This document shows, in pieces, positions 40,954 to 53,039 of a DNA stretch of 64,000 bases. The number at the start of each line of letters is the position of its first letter. Position 1 is the stretch's first letter. The notes beneath the pieces were generated by a model. That model was not told where the DNA came from, ran no database searches, and worked only from the letters and a program-made list of their open reading frames with translations. Position numbers and translations under genes: made by a program. This DNA comes from Dolomedes plantarius (lineage: Eukaryota > Arthropoda > Arachnida > Araneae > Dolomedidae): NCBI GenBank assembly GCA_907164885.2, contig OU015496.1, positions 186,523,781 to 186,587,780 of the forward strand, read 5' to 3'.

Positions 40954-43900
40954 GTTTCTTCCGTAACTATCAAACAAAGAAGCTTTTGATATAATTAGCC
41001 GGAGATAGCAGTTTAAAAAACAGTGTACAAAAGTATTCCGACCAATACAAATATGCAAAAAAAAACCTTTTTTAAAATAAAATATGAAATTTTTTTTCCT
41101 TATGAATTAACTCTGTTTTCAAAGTATAACTAGTAAAATGTAAATAATTAAACACAGAAAGATATTTACTAACAGCAAGAATGCAGACAAAAATAAGCAG
41201 AAATCCTGCACTTTGTGACAGCTGTTTTACAAATAAATTTTTAGAATAAGAAAATATTAATCACACAGAGTTACTTACGTAGCTTGGGAAAGTAAATTCA
41301 ATTTTAGACACGTAAAATTATGATTTCTTAACTCGATTTAATTCAAGTTAAAAAGGGGAAAAAAGTAGCAGGTCTGGAAAATAAAAAAAGCATTTTCCTT
41401 TAGGTTTCTTTGTAGAAATCTGAAACATACTGAGAATGGAAGGGAGAAAATGCATTAAAACAATCGTCGACGAAATTGTTTAATCGTGAGCTTAATCGGG
41501 TTACGTAGAGATAAAACGTTGGAAAACAAAACACACGTGACTGCTTTTCGATAATCGCTGAAACAAAATTAAACTTTAGAGCTTAAAATCTGGTGCATAA
41601 CATCGTTGTATACGCGGGTTATCACTGTAAGAATAATCGCTTCATTGATAGTCCTCAACATTAAAACAAACGTAAATTTACTCGGGACATTTGAAAAAGA
41701 TTGTCGTGGAGAAATGTGACGCTATGATGGAATGCCAATAACACGAAATTTTGCTCTAAAAAAAAAAAATAATAATAATAAATGTATAAGTTTTGAAATC
41801 TACAAAGATTGCGAAACGTGTATATTTACAACGTTTGTTTACAATGTATGTTTACAATGACCATGTTTGTGTTGCTGTTTCTAATCCCTTATTACGTTAG
41901 TTTCTTATAGGATTAGCTTAATGCGCTAAATTTTAATTTCTATTTAGCGCATTATGGACCTGGTCTAGCGATTAGACAAGGCCCATAAACCCTCAGGAAG
42001 TCTATTAATAAATGCGAATCTTCAAGAAATTCCTCCTTAGATTTAAACAAATTAGGAGGGAACCAGGGGTGATCTGCTTAGTACTGCACTGCGCAGGCCA
42101 TATTTGGTACCATGTACGTAAAAGAGTCCCAAGTGCCCATTTTATTAGATCAGTAAGTTTAATTCGTAACTCTTGGTTCCTTCATCAGTTTTGCCCTTGT
42201 TATTTCATAAATGGATTTTCCCTTATACTTGCACAATGGATGTAAAGAGCCGTTAACTTCAATTTTCATACCTTATTAGACGTTTAATTTTTTACAGATT
42301 AAATTAATTTCAATTTACCACATTTTCTTCGCAACCAACTTTTATATGAGTGGAACGATGCTAACTATTACTACTCCCCGTCGAATAGAGATTGAACTGT
42401 GATAAAACAGTAACACCGTAAGACTTCTGGAGCGTAAAGCGCCCACATTAAAAAAAAAAAAAATAGCTCATACACTATATGTGGTTGCACGTACCCCCCT
42501 TCGCCATTCCCCACACACGCACACACTTCATACAACGAGTCTCGTAATAGGGGCAGCTGTGCGTTTTCGCCCGAAACAGCTGTCTATCCCGGGGCGCAGC
42601 CGCAACGTACGTGCATTTCGAAAAAGTCACGGAACTCATCCCTAAAGAAAACAAGCAGCAAAATAACAATATTAAAACGCGTGTTGAGAGTTTAGGGAAA
42701 AAAAAAAAAAGAAAGAGCAAAACAAGAGAGAGCAGTACAGAGGGAGGGCGCTCGCCAGCTGGCTAGGCCACTCGTTCGATTTTTCTCCTTCTATTCCTCG
42801 AGAAACGGTTTCTCTTGATTGTGCTTTCCACTCAAACGTTTATCATCGCAAGCGCTATTTTAGCACTATTTCAATGGACCACATAAAGGTGAAGTAAGCA
42901 TTTTCGATACGAGCTCGTCAGCATCAGATCGATTTTCGAATAAAGAAAATAATTGACAGGGGTTTACACATACGATTATACAATTCTGTACCTCGTGTCG
43001 TTCGCATAAAAAGAAAAAAAAAAAAGCGCGAGACACCGAAGGAAATGAATCTTGTCAGCCTCCACAGATGATTTTTTAAGGATCATAAACATGCGCGCAG
43101 AGCTCGTTGAAAAATGTGCACAAGTGTTGCGTATTCGTTAGGAGGTTAAAAGTAATTATTCGAAATTCCTTGCATAATCATTGCTTAATAAGAAGAGAAA
43201 AAAAAGGAATTCAGCATGATAAATATAGTAGTAATTTCTAAAAAATACCTCTCTCTATCTCACACACACAAAGTGTACTTAAATGAGTAACGAATAGAGC
43301 AGCGAGGGTAAGTCAATACAGATCCCCAACCGAAAATACCGCCTTCAAAAGCAGGAAAATTTGCCACCTAGGAGAGAATACAGGTTGCACCACTACTAAT
43401 CAGAAATACGTATATTGGCGTTTAACTAGTATTACGGAAACACCGTTCTGCATCATCCCCGCACCTATCGGCCATAATATACCGCTAACCTACGCGTAAA
43501 GAGTACTGCCACATCCGATTTGAAAATAAAACCAAAGTCTTTTAATTAAATGATTTTTTAAAATTTATCTTAAGTGAGAGAGTGTCACTGATGTCTTACT
43601 TACTCGCTGAACCAAATTAATTTCTGCTTAAGACTGGACTAACCGTATTACACTTAAATTAAAACTTAAAAAAAAAAAATTATAATTGCAAAACAAAACA
43701 GAATATCGATCTGACGTTCAAGTTTTTATAAAGATTAAATGCTATACATGCTGCAAGAAATTAAGCATGCTACCACGACTAATATATATTTTCACATCAG
43801 TCAACAACTAGCAAAGAAAATAGAATAGTAATTTTGTAGAAAACCATTTCGTGCAAAATATCTACGCTGAATTCGACCTAATCATGAATTTAATGCTAAG

Positions 43901-44289
43901 AGAATGAAAACCAGAAGTGCGGCTTGAGTGAAGTTTATCTTGCGCTAATTTCGAAATACTATCATCTGCGTCTCAAAAATCAACCATCCTTCCTAAATCA
44001 AAACTTGCCGCGTCAGCTGCTTCGCACTATGTCTATTTATTTCCGTTCTTTTAGCTAGCGGATGGGGAGCAAACGTTGCGAAAGGTAAACACACTTTCTA
44101 AACTGCGTAGCTGAAAGAAGCAAATTTGCAGCTATAATATAAGCTTGCCGTAAACGAAACTTATAATTCTATTCCCTCTGATCCTAACTCCCGGGCTGCT
44201 CACAGCCGTCTGAGTAGAGCGAGATGAAGGGATGATTCCCCTGTCCCTAGCCTTGAAAAACCACCGCTCGGGGGCGTTCACCTTGGCGC
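40954..44289. other. SoxC upstream region, no transposon recognised
   Basis: About 3.3 kb without the inverted termini, SINE heads or tandem arrays that fill the rest of the window. It contains small frames with no known motifs, a short AAT run near 41770, and a GC-richer segment at 42480-42780. It probably holds regulatory DNA of the SoxC gene; this is inference from position. Confidence 0.4.
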
Positions 44290-44511
44290 TGCGCTTCTAT
44301 TGGTCTAGCCGGTGCCTGACGTCACGAGGTTCGTGAGCCTAGAAAGCAGCGCCACAATTTCGCGGCCGCCAGTGTGCAACCTGTCACCGCCTGGCGTGCA
44401 CGTGTTTTGAAACTGCTCGTGATCTTCGGAAGTGCCGCACCGCGAACTCGAATCGCGGTCTAAATCACGGATTGTCAGTCATCCGCAGATCTGTTTATTC
44501 TCGGACCTAAC
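44290..44511 (+). promoter_or_regulatory. SoxC: SoxC proximal promoter region
   Basis: CpG-rich DNA directly before the start codon. An inverted CCAAT box (ATTGG, 44299-44303) is followed 14 bp later by a full CRE palindrome TGACGTCA (44317-44324). No TATA box is seen in this interval. TCAGTC at 44475-44480 fits the arthropod initiator and a GGACC motif lies about 27 bases downstream, close to a DPE position. If that is the start, the leader would be only about 35 nt; the true start needs transcript data. Confidence 0.4.
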
Positions 44512-45609
44512 ATGGTCCCTAAGATGTTGGAAGGTATCCAGGACCCCAGCAATCCTCCGATGGCCCGATTCTCCCTGGTCGCCGCTTCCACCGGCAGCGT
44601 CAAAAATCTCCGTCCCGTGTTCGGCTCGCAGAGGGTTAACGCTAGCTCTAGGACTCCGTACACGGACGCCACACAATGCAAGAAGCAAACAAACCACGTT
44701 CGCCGCCCCATGAACGCCTTCATGGTGTGGAGCCAGATACAACGCAAAAAAATATGCGCCGAGTTCCCTGATATGCACAACGCCGAGATCAGCAAACGAC
44801 TCGGAAAAGAATGGAAGAGCCTGCCCGAGTACGAGAAGAAACCCTTCGTCGAGGAGGCTGATCGACTCCGGCTGCTTCACATGCAACAGTACCCGGATTA
44901 CAAGTACAGACCGAGGAAGAAGAATAAGGCCGGCAGCAAGCTGACCACAGCTAGGCAAGCTGCCGCTGCTGCTGCCGTCGCTACCGCCGCTCCGCAAGCC
45001 TCTAAGATCAGGTCTTCGGACGCTAAGTTTTCTCATAAAACTGCGAAGTGTGCCCGTACCGATGGCAGTACCAAGTCTTCGGCTTCTCGCCCTAGGAGCA
45101 GATCCCACAAGATTAAGGACTCCCCCCGCGTAGTGAGTGTGTCTCGTGCAACTCCCGTCCCTATTCAGAAAACGTACCAAACACCCCCAACGCCTCCGCT
45201 CTCCGAAGCTAGTTCTCCTGAGTCTGGATTTCTCAGTGACCACCTGAGCCTGATTAAAAGGCCATCCGTCAAAGTTGAGCCTAACGAACCGTCCTCTGTG
45301 GCTGCCTCCGTTTACAGCATGAACTTGGATCCTGTGACTGTCAAAGCTGAACCTGCGGACGATTTTTCCGCAAGCGAACCCCTCAGTCCCGGTAGCGAAC
45401 TGAACGACTGGCAGAACATAGTGTTATCCGAAATCGAAAGCCTACCTGATTTTGGTCTGCTACCATCTCTAGAGGATTACGAATCATTCCCATCTCCAAT
45501 CAGGAAAGAACCGATTTTCACATTCCCAGAGGATTTCAAACCTTTCTTCCAGGACGATTCTGGATGTTTTGGATTTCTAGAAGGTGTCAATTCCCTGGCT
45601 TCTGTCTGA
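44512..45609 (+). CDS. SoxC: SoxC-group SOX transcription factor
   Basis: 365 residues in one exon; the first ATG has strong context (aacATGg). The HMG box spans about 62-132: [38 protein letters not shown], then [15 protein letters not shown], the [14 protein letters not shown] stretch and the [15 protein letters not shown] end match vertebrate SOX4/SOX11 better than SoxB, D, E or F. The box bends DNA at (A/T)ACAA-type sites and carries the two usual nuclear signals. After it come an alanine run (150-160), a Ser/Arg-rich linker, TPPTPPL (225-230), two SUMO-type motifs, VKVEP at 253-257 and VKAEP at 277-281, and an acidic, aromatic C-terminus (300-360) that is probably the activation domain. 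That tail does not obviously match the vertebrate SoxC end. SoxC proteins act in neural differentiation. Intronless structure is usual for vertebrate SoxC. The 254-residue antisense frame is a shadow. Confidence 0.9.
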   Translation: MVPKMLEGIQDPSNPPMARFSLVAASTGSVKNLRPVFGSQRVNASSRTPYTDATQCKKQTNHVRRPMNAFMVWSQIQRKKICAEFPDMHNAEISKRLGKEWKSLPEYEKKPFVEEADRLRLLHMQQYPDYKYRPRKKNKAGSKLTTARQAAAAAAVATAAPQASKIRSSDAKFSHKTAKCARTDGSTKSSASRPRSRSHKIKDSPRVVSVSRATPVPIQKTYQTPPTPPLSEASSPESGFLSDHLSLIKRPSVKVEPNEPSSVAASVYSMNLDPVTVKAEPADDFSASEPLSPGSELNDWQNIVLSEIESLPDFGLLPSLEDYESFPSPIRKEPIFTFPEDFKPFFQDDSGCFGFLEGVNSLASV

Positions 45610-46806
45610 AGCGATATAAACTGTAGGTAAATTTTTTCTTTCACCCACCAGTCAATACCTCGCGGATTTATTCCACTGAGGACAACTTCAAAGTGTGCTT
45701 TGGCAGATGAGGAAGAAGCGGTTTTTTTACACGTTTTTTAGGATTTTATCTTTATGCATGTACTGGACAAACAGTATTTCGTGTCCTGGAATACATGCCA
45801 AGTTTTTCCTTTATACCACATTGTACTGACAGTGTCTTAAAATTTTAAGTGCTGCAGACTTCACTGGTCAAAGGATTGATCTCTTATGCCAGAGGATTTC
45901 CAATGTGTTAACTATGTTTTATTAGTTATAAGGATTTTTATAAAATGGAAAAAGATGGTGCTTGTTAAGCTGTTGTAGACTAGATAACAAGTTAAATTCG
46001 TATGTTAATCGGAAAATTTTTCTGTTCTCATAACCGCTGTGTTTTTTAAAAATTTCCTTTGCTGAGCATCACCTGAAGTATTGAGTGACAGCAATCAAAA
46101 ATTTTTAGTGTGTCTATTTTCTACACTTGCATTGTCTTTCCCTCAGCCGGTTGTATAAACTGTCAAACTGATGTAGTAATTTCTTAGGTTGAGCAGTTTT
46201 AAAGGATTATTGTGAATCTATTTTTAGTTGCCAATGGATGTATCGTGTTGTACATTTTATATTGTGCATCACAGCTGTGAAGTATCCTCACATTAAGAAA
46301 AATTACAATGATTTAGCTTGTTAAACTGCATCATATGTTTGATTGAGATCAATATAATAGTCATTTTACTTTAGTTCCTATACTTGGCTGAGTTTTCTCA
46401 AATGCTGTCATGCAGTAATTCTTCACTAGTGGCAAGCTAAATTTAGTTATGCTGTTTGCTAACGAGCTTTTTTTTTTTTTTTTTTTTTAAATTTTTTTAA
46501 GTATAGTGATGTTGTTCAGTGAGAATTCACATTTTTTTAATTTTTATATCTTGTTTCCGTTTTTAATTTTTCAACTCAGTTATCTCTTCAAAGTATAAGA
46601 AGTTAATACATATAATTTAGATTTTTAATATTTTGAGCTTCAGAAAAATTTTGTAAATAATGTACATTCAAGATTCATAGGATTAAAGCAGTAATACATG
46701 TTAATGTACTCCCTTTTTTTTATAACTCAGAAGGCTGCTTTATTTAATGACAATTCTCTTAAATTGCTCATCATAAGTACAAATAAAGCACAGCATCCTA
46801 TGCTTA
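45610..46806 (+). other. SoxC: Probable SoxC 3' untranslated region
   Basis: T-rich, frame-poor and transposon-free sequence following the stop. It contains a TGTAAATA motif at 46652-46659 (Pumilio-type UGUANAUA), several ATTTA motifs, and the first clear AATAAA at 46782-46787. The same composition continues to about 49.1 kb, so longer alternative 3' ends are likely. Confidence 0.5.
46782..46787 (+). terminator. Poly(A) signal candidate (AATAAA)
   Basis: First canonical hexamer noticed after the SoxC stop, about 1.17 kb downstream. Confidence 0.45.
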
Positions 46807-49144
46807 CATGTAATTTAGTGTGTTTAATATTTGTTATCACACACTAGCATTAATATGTATCCTGCTCCTATGTAATTAAGTGCTTACCATACCATAATGG
46901 TAATTTTTTGTATAGTTCTGACCTCATTGTACAGTTTTTCAACAAAAAGCCAAAAAAATTAATGTATATTTTTTCACATTCATTTGCACCAAAATTGTGG
47001 TGACGCACATGATAAGGGGCCATTATATAAAATATATATTTTGAGTTAATGTGCTCATACTGCACTGTTAGTCGACTATACCTCAAATCTGTATATAGCG
47101 TGCATTTGTTATGCTCAGGTTGTTACATCTTCCAGTCATAGTTAAAATATTTATATACGTAAGAACCAAAGTAAAAAGATAGTTCTCAGATGAATGTAAT
47201 GTGCCATGTTTTTGTTAGGTCACAATATATTAATTCTGATAACCCAAGTTCAGCATGTTTCTGGGCACATTGTTTTATCGTTTGGTTGAGTGTAATAATC
47301 TGAGCAAGTGGCAGATCATAGCTGGAATATTAACAAGTAGATGCTTGTATACCAGCCATATCAGCCTATGAATGAAAGAGATTTGTGTGGAAAATTGTAA
47401 TTTAACCTTTTTTATGTGTGTTAAAAAGGGTGTACACATGTCTATAAATAGTAATTTTGTATTTTTGTTTTTTAAAGGCTAATTGCATTTGTGAATTGTT
47501 AATAATATGTATGCCAATGTCAAAGGTGATAAGTAAAATTTGTTGATTTCTTAGTTCTGTATCATGATCTTTTATTTGTATCTTTGTTCAAACTGTTAGG
47601 TGACAATATTATCCAAACGTTTCCAGATATGATCCTGTTATGTTTCCAAACCTGTTAAAAACATAAAAGGTCTCCAGAATATGAATTGGACTGAAACATG
47701 ATAGTTAAAAACTTTCTTTGAATTGTCTTGGGCTTTTCAGATTTTATCTAGGCTGTTTACAATTAATTTTACATAATCCATGATTTTTTCATTAGTTATA
47801 CATCTAGCAGGCTATGAGTAACATGTTTTTTTTTTACATTTAAACCTTAAGGATCTGTGTCATGAATGGAATTTATGGGAAATGTCATTTAAATAAGGAA
47901 ATGACCATTCTAGGGGAGCTAATTAGAAAAGTTTTATATTTTCATAACTGTTAATACTTATTTTATCAGATTAAAAGAAATTTTATTTCTTATGAAGTAT
48001 TATCTGGATAAATGCTGGGTTATTGCAGTCTAGTGTTTCTTTTTGTCATTCCCAGCCCTTTACTGTTGAAGGAAGTTCTAGGCAAAAAAATTGCCTTATT
48101 TAGTCCTAAGAAAGTCATGATATACTTGTATTATGAGAAACTTAATGTTATTTATGTTTATTGAACAAAATTGCTGAACATATTCTGAAGATTTAAAATT
48201 AACTGAACATTATGTTGAGAAATAATTAATGCTGAATATAGTATGGAGTTGACTGATTGCTTATTAGCTCAGTTTGCTCTTAATGCAAGATCATTTATAA
48301 ATGTTGATTACATGTAATCAGTAACTGCTGCATGATTATTTTCTACTTTAAATCTTGTAATAATCCATAAATATACACCTTTTTTTTCTTATATTCTGGC
48401 TTAAGAAATTGAATAGGAACTATTCAATTAGGAATAGCATTACTATTATTATTAAATTTGATTGACATTTCATTCAATCTAAGTGATACATGACACTAAA
48501 TCATTTGACTTATAAATATAATTTTTTATCATGCAGCTTCAAAGTGTTTCAAGCAATATCAATGGGAATTGTGTTATGTGAAAACTGCAGATGAATGCTG
48601 AGGTACAAATCTTGCAAACTGTTTTTTTTTCATTACTTAAGGTTATTTTTCCTTAATAAAGGAAAGGTCTTGGAACACAGCAAGATGAAATATTTAAGCC
48701 TTACAAAGCATCCTTGGAACATAATCCCAAAAGAGATGGAATAAGTTGGTGGAAAGGTAATATATGAGGGATTATAAGCCCTCTCCAGGGGCTACTGGAA
48801 GAAAGTTTTGGTCCATTTTAAGACATATGTATCTATAGAGTGAATATAAAGAAAAGTCTTTTTGGTCTTGGGGCTTCGAGTGACAATCAAGAAATTTTAT
48901 TTTAGATTTTTATCAAAAAAATGTTGGAATTGAAGTTTTAAACTTATACTGATGTTCGACTTGTTTGCAAGTGATTCAAATGAAAAACTGAGATCATTTG
49001 ATTCACACAGACATTGGCTTGTTTTGGATGGTGTAGTATGGTTTTAGCTATTGGACGTGACAGGTAATGTGAAAACCTGAATTTTTATTTGCTCAGTGAT
49101 GTGTTATGGCAATAAATCGGTACTCTGTCATAACTGCATGGTGC
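46807..49144 (+). other. Transposon-free 3' flank of SoxC, possible extended 3' UTR
   Basis: Same T-rich strand bias as the proximal 3' flank. There is another Pumilio-type motif TGTATATA at 47090-47097 and further AATAAA hexamers at 48655-48660 and 49111-49116. No genes or repeats recognised. Confidence 0.4.
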
Positions 49145-49394
49145 ATATGAGGTGGTGGAAGGCAAAGTGGTGTAAGTCAGTAAGTAAAGCGGTGGCAGTC
49201 AAAAGTGTTTTACTGCAGAAACTATGAAACATTCCACTATAAATTGAACAAATAATAATTCATAATTATTATAATATTTCAGATAATTATTTGAAATTCC
49301 ACAATAAATTGAACATGGAAATTACATTTTTGCCCGCAAATAAAAAAAAGTTGAAAATGTGACTTACACCTCTCTGCCTTTCACCACATCATAT
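49145..49394. mobile_element. 250-bp MITE with ~32-bp terminal inverted repeats
   Basis: Ends ATATGAGGTGGTGGAAGGCA…gtggtgtaagtca and the inverse tgacttacacc…gcctttcaccacatcatat. Two related copies in tandem sit at 60801-61301. The target duplication is unclear (possibly TA or AT-rich), so the superfamily is not assigned. Confidence 0.7.
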
Positions 49395-50665
49395 GTTGAT
49401 GTTTACATTAAGTTTTAAAACTAGCGGCGGAAAGCGAATATTAACTTGTCATTCCGGTATCGCAGCGCCATCTAGTGAATCTATTTTCAACAAGAGGATA
49501 CAGGAATCGAATCACTATTTAGATTAACAATGTTCCTGAAAATTATACATATTCTACAGGCAGTATAAAGTTTCCGCAATAAATAAAATCGGTATCGTCG
49601 AACCACATTTGTGTGTAGTTAATTTTATTGCTTTACATAAAAAAAAATGTATGGTAATTGCATGATTGATTGGAATTATTAACCTGGTCCAAAGAATTTA
49701 ATCCTACATTCAGCTTTCACATTGCGAAGTGATCTTTTCTACATTTAAAATGTTTATAAGCATTAAAAGTACTGTATAAATGGTACTATTTAACCAAACA
49801 GCATTTACGATTTTGGACTTCTTAAGTTGTTTACTGAATAATAATGAATCGGACCCTTTTTGTTACTGAGAAGCAAGGTGTCGTCGTATGGGGTCTAATG
49901 GCTAGTGCAAATTTGATGTTTTGCTTTTGTTAGGTTTTTAAACAATTTTCTTACCATTTTTTTATTATTTTTTATATTTAAAAATAATTTTTAAACCTCT
50001 TACCATTGGAAATTTAAAAAAAAGTTGCTTACTGACATATATTGTATATATAAATGTATATATATATAGATATATACAAACACACACACACACATGTATC
50101 CGTAACAGGAATTGGATATTTTGGTTTTTAAATTTTTAAAAATGAAATACTGACGTACTGAATACTCTGATGATTTTTATTTCTCGGAGATGAGAAACGA
50201 AACCATGAAAATTGTTTTATTCTATGCCATTATCAGTTTGCTTGATAGTCTCTGTTCCAGTCTGATCATCTCCGGACTTTTCCTTCTTCGATTATATTAA
50301 CTTTTTTTTTATTTTTATTCATAAACTGTTCCCAATGTAATTCTAACAGCTGCTGTAGTGAATTGTAGCGCAAGATTTCTATAAATAGATCACTTCCTGT
50401 ATAGCGCGCATGCGCATTGATTTTCAACATTTCGATTCCCTCGTTAAGTAAATTTTTGTCACTTCGAAAGGGTGCTTCTTACTAAGAGCACATTCTATTT
50501 TCATTAAATGTTATTCTTAATATTAATTCTGTTGACTTTCGTTTCTTTTGTCGTTTGATTTAGAAACTTTTAACCACTGAACCTCATGACTACTTCCAGT
50601 CTCTATCGATAAAGGTTTCTATATCATTTATGAAACTGTTTGAAACAGCTTCTTTATCTGACTCC
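49395..50665. other. Non-coding stretch
   Basis: AT-rich sequence; (TA)n and (CA)n microsatellites lie at about 50038-50095. No element termini recognised. Confidence 0.4.
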
Positions 50666-50921
50666 TCATTTCAGTTGAAACTGATGGATTAAATTTTATA
50701 AAGAACATGCAGGTTAAGCAAAATTTAAGTGAGGAGCTTCGGATTTCGCCCATGACATCACCAATCAGCTTTTATGGTTGTCGAATCAATACATCATTTC
50801 ACTTGAAACTGATGGATTAAATTTTATAAAGAACATGCAGGTTAAGCAAAATTTAAGTGAGGAGCTTCGGATTTCGCCCATGACATCACCAATCAGCTTT
50901 TATGGTTGTCGAATCAATACA
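50666..50921. repeat. Tandem duplication, 128-bp unit, two copies
   Basis: 50666-50793 and 50794-50921 are near identical; cagttg against cacttg is the one difference I noticed. The sequence contains tttcgcccatgacatcacca. A plus-strand 133-residue frame overlaps the second unit but shows no domain. Confidence 0.85.
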
Positions 50922-52303
50922 TGCCCCCCTCCCCCCCCCCTCCCGATCTCTCAGAACGACCTCGCCTGTCGGCTGAAGAATGAAACACAGAACTACTGTG
51001 AAGTTTTCATACTTTCCGCAAGCGGAGCAAATGAAGAAAGCGGAACGAACAATGTTGGGCAGACAGCTGTGCGTGCTGCCTCCCCTACTTGGGGCCTCCT
51101 CATAAACAACAACCCTGGGCCCCAACGGCTTTTTCCCAGAAACGTCTGCGCAGTGGGTACAACATTATTTCATTTGTGATTTTCGTTCCCATTTTAGGCA
51201 GTACTCTGGACTGTCTTACGTTTGTCTGATTAACTACAATAGGCCTGCCTCCTTTTTCCTAAATTTTGACGATGGAATGAAGAAAAAAAAATTCGTACTC
51301 AAAATCGAAAATATGTTTTATAATTGACATATTTTTAGATCAAATATTAAAGTATTTACTCATAATTTTTTTGTTATTGGCAAACTAAATTAATAGATAG
51401 TGAATTGCAATTACATCTGTTATTCTATCATCGTATAGTGTTTTATCATCGTATACATCCTAATCTCTTTTTAAACGAGAATCCCAATCTGTTTTTAAAC
51501 CCAAACTCTTTTTCTCGTTTTTTTTAAAAATCTCTTTTTTTTTTTTTTTATAAGTCCAAGATAAACAACTGCGAAAAGTAAACAGTGCTTATTGAAAATA
51601 GAAGACTGAGTCCATAATCATTCGTTTTCAGTGCGTAAAAATAATTAATTGTACATTATCAAAGTTAAAACTATTTTGAAAAAAAATGCGTTCTCAAATG
51701 TGGCATCTATGTTTTAAATGTTAATTACATGGATTTTTCCTTGTATAGGAATACATTTTCATAATTAAATTCAAATTGAGGTTTTTTTCTTCTTTTTTTT
51801 TGATTACACAGTTTGAACCATGTTACATGTAACAATATAATGTACAAAGAGAACGAGCTTATTTCCATTAAATTCTGTCATGGTAGAATTGGCTTTATTT
51901 TTCATTATACGACGGATATATAGGATAAATGGTACCAGCTCTCGGGCGCCATTCATTAGAAGGTCTTCAAGTGGTGCCTCTGATCATAGCCAAGAAGTTA
52001 CCGCCAAACTTTGGTATAGTACATTAAAATATTTTCTAAAACTTAAAGAGCCCTAGAAAAAAATAATAAAAAGTCTTAAAATAATACCGTCAATGACAAA
52101 TATGTTATAGTGTTGTGGCAACATTATAACATACTTGTGGATAACGGAGTATTTTCTCTTTTGAGGATGGCATCTTTGATTAGTTAGTTATGTTTGTTTC
52201 AATTTTCAGGTGCAGAACGATATTTCTGAAGGTCGTACGACGCTAATAATATGTAGTATTGTTTAAGAGAATTACTGAGTAGAAATAAGTAATTTATTCA
52301 TTG
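50922..52303. other. Non-coding stretch
   Basis: A C-run lies at 50924-50940, followed by a GC-balanced segment to about 51170, then AT-rich sequence. Nothing recognised. Confidence 0.4.
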
Positions 52304-52311
52304 GTTAAGAC

Positions 52312-53031
52312 CATAGGCGTAGCGTGCTTCTAACTTTTTTTGGGGGGCAGGGGCACGAATTGAATTCAGTTAGGGCCTTATCAGCGCTTTGACTGCCGGA
52401 CGGCCCTTAAAATATGAAATATTATGATTTTTATGAAATTGAATAACAATAGAATTGATGTTTGAGTAGTATTCAAAAGTTATACAATGAGAAAAATAAA
52501 CAATATAAATAAAATGAGAAGATAATATAGCATCGAATTTTTGTTATGGATAATATCAATGTTAAAAACTATGTTATGGCTGTAGACATATCGGAATCTT
52601 CAGTTTCGCAGTTTGAAAAAGCGGGAAAAAACCAACTTTCTTAAAAGTTTTCTACAATTTTCCGATTTTAACTGAACTTCTATTAACGTTTTAATTTATT
52701 TCAAGTTAAGTTGGGGGGCACGTTTCTATTAATATTGATTTTTTTTTTTTGCGGCCTACCTATAGTTAAACCTTGTTTGGCCCAAGGTAGCCTTTGAGTT
52801 TGACACCCCTGCTCTAAAACCTATGTTAAGGCTAAAGATATAATCGGAATCTTCAGTTTCACAGTGTGGAAAAGCTGGAAAAAATACTTTCTTAAAAGTT
52901 TCTACAATTTTCCGATTTTAAATGAACTTCTATTAAATTTTTTTATTTATTTCAAGCTAAGTTGGGGGGGGGCACGTGTCCCCCCGACGGATAGGTTAAG
53001 CCTATAGTTAAGCCTATAGGTTAAGCCTATA
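52312..53031. mobile_element. hAT MITE, CATAGGCGTAGCG family, copy 2
   Basis: Starts CATAGGCGTAGCGTGCTTC and ends in agcctata, with the 8-bp duplication gttaagac on both sides (52304-52311, 53032-53039). The internal half (cggaatcttcagttt to agttggggggg) is present twice, about 52586-52720 and 52845-52985. A piece of a CAGGGGTGTCAAACTC-type hAT (52750-52812) lies between them. The right end has four ttaagcctatag repeats. Confidence 0.8.
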
Positions 53032-53039
53032 GTTAAGAC

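Noticed and set aside
44479..45243. 254-residue minus-strand frame
   Set aside because: Antisense shadow of the SoxC coding sequence with biased codon use; no domain.
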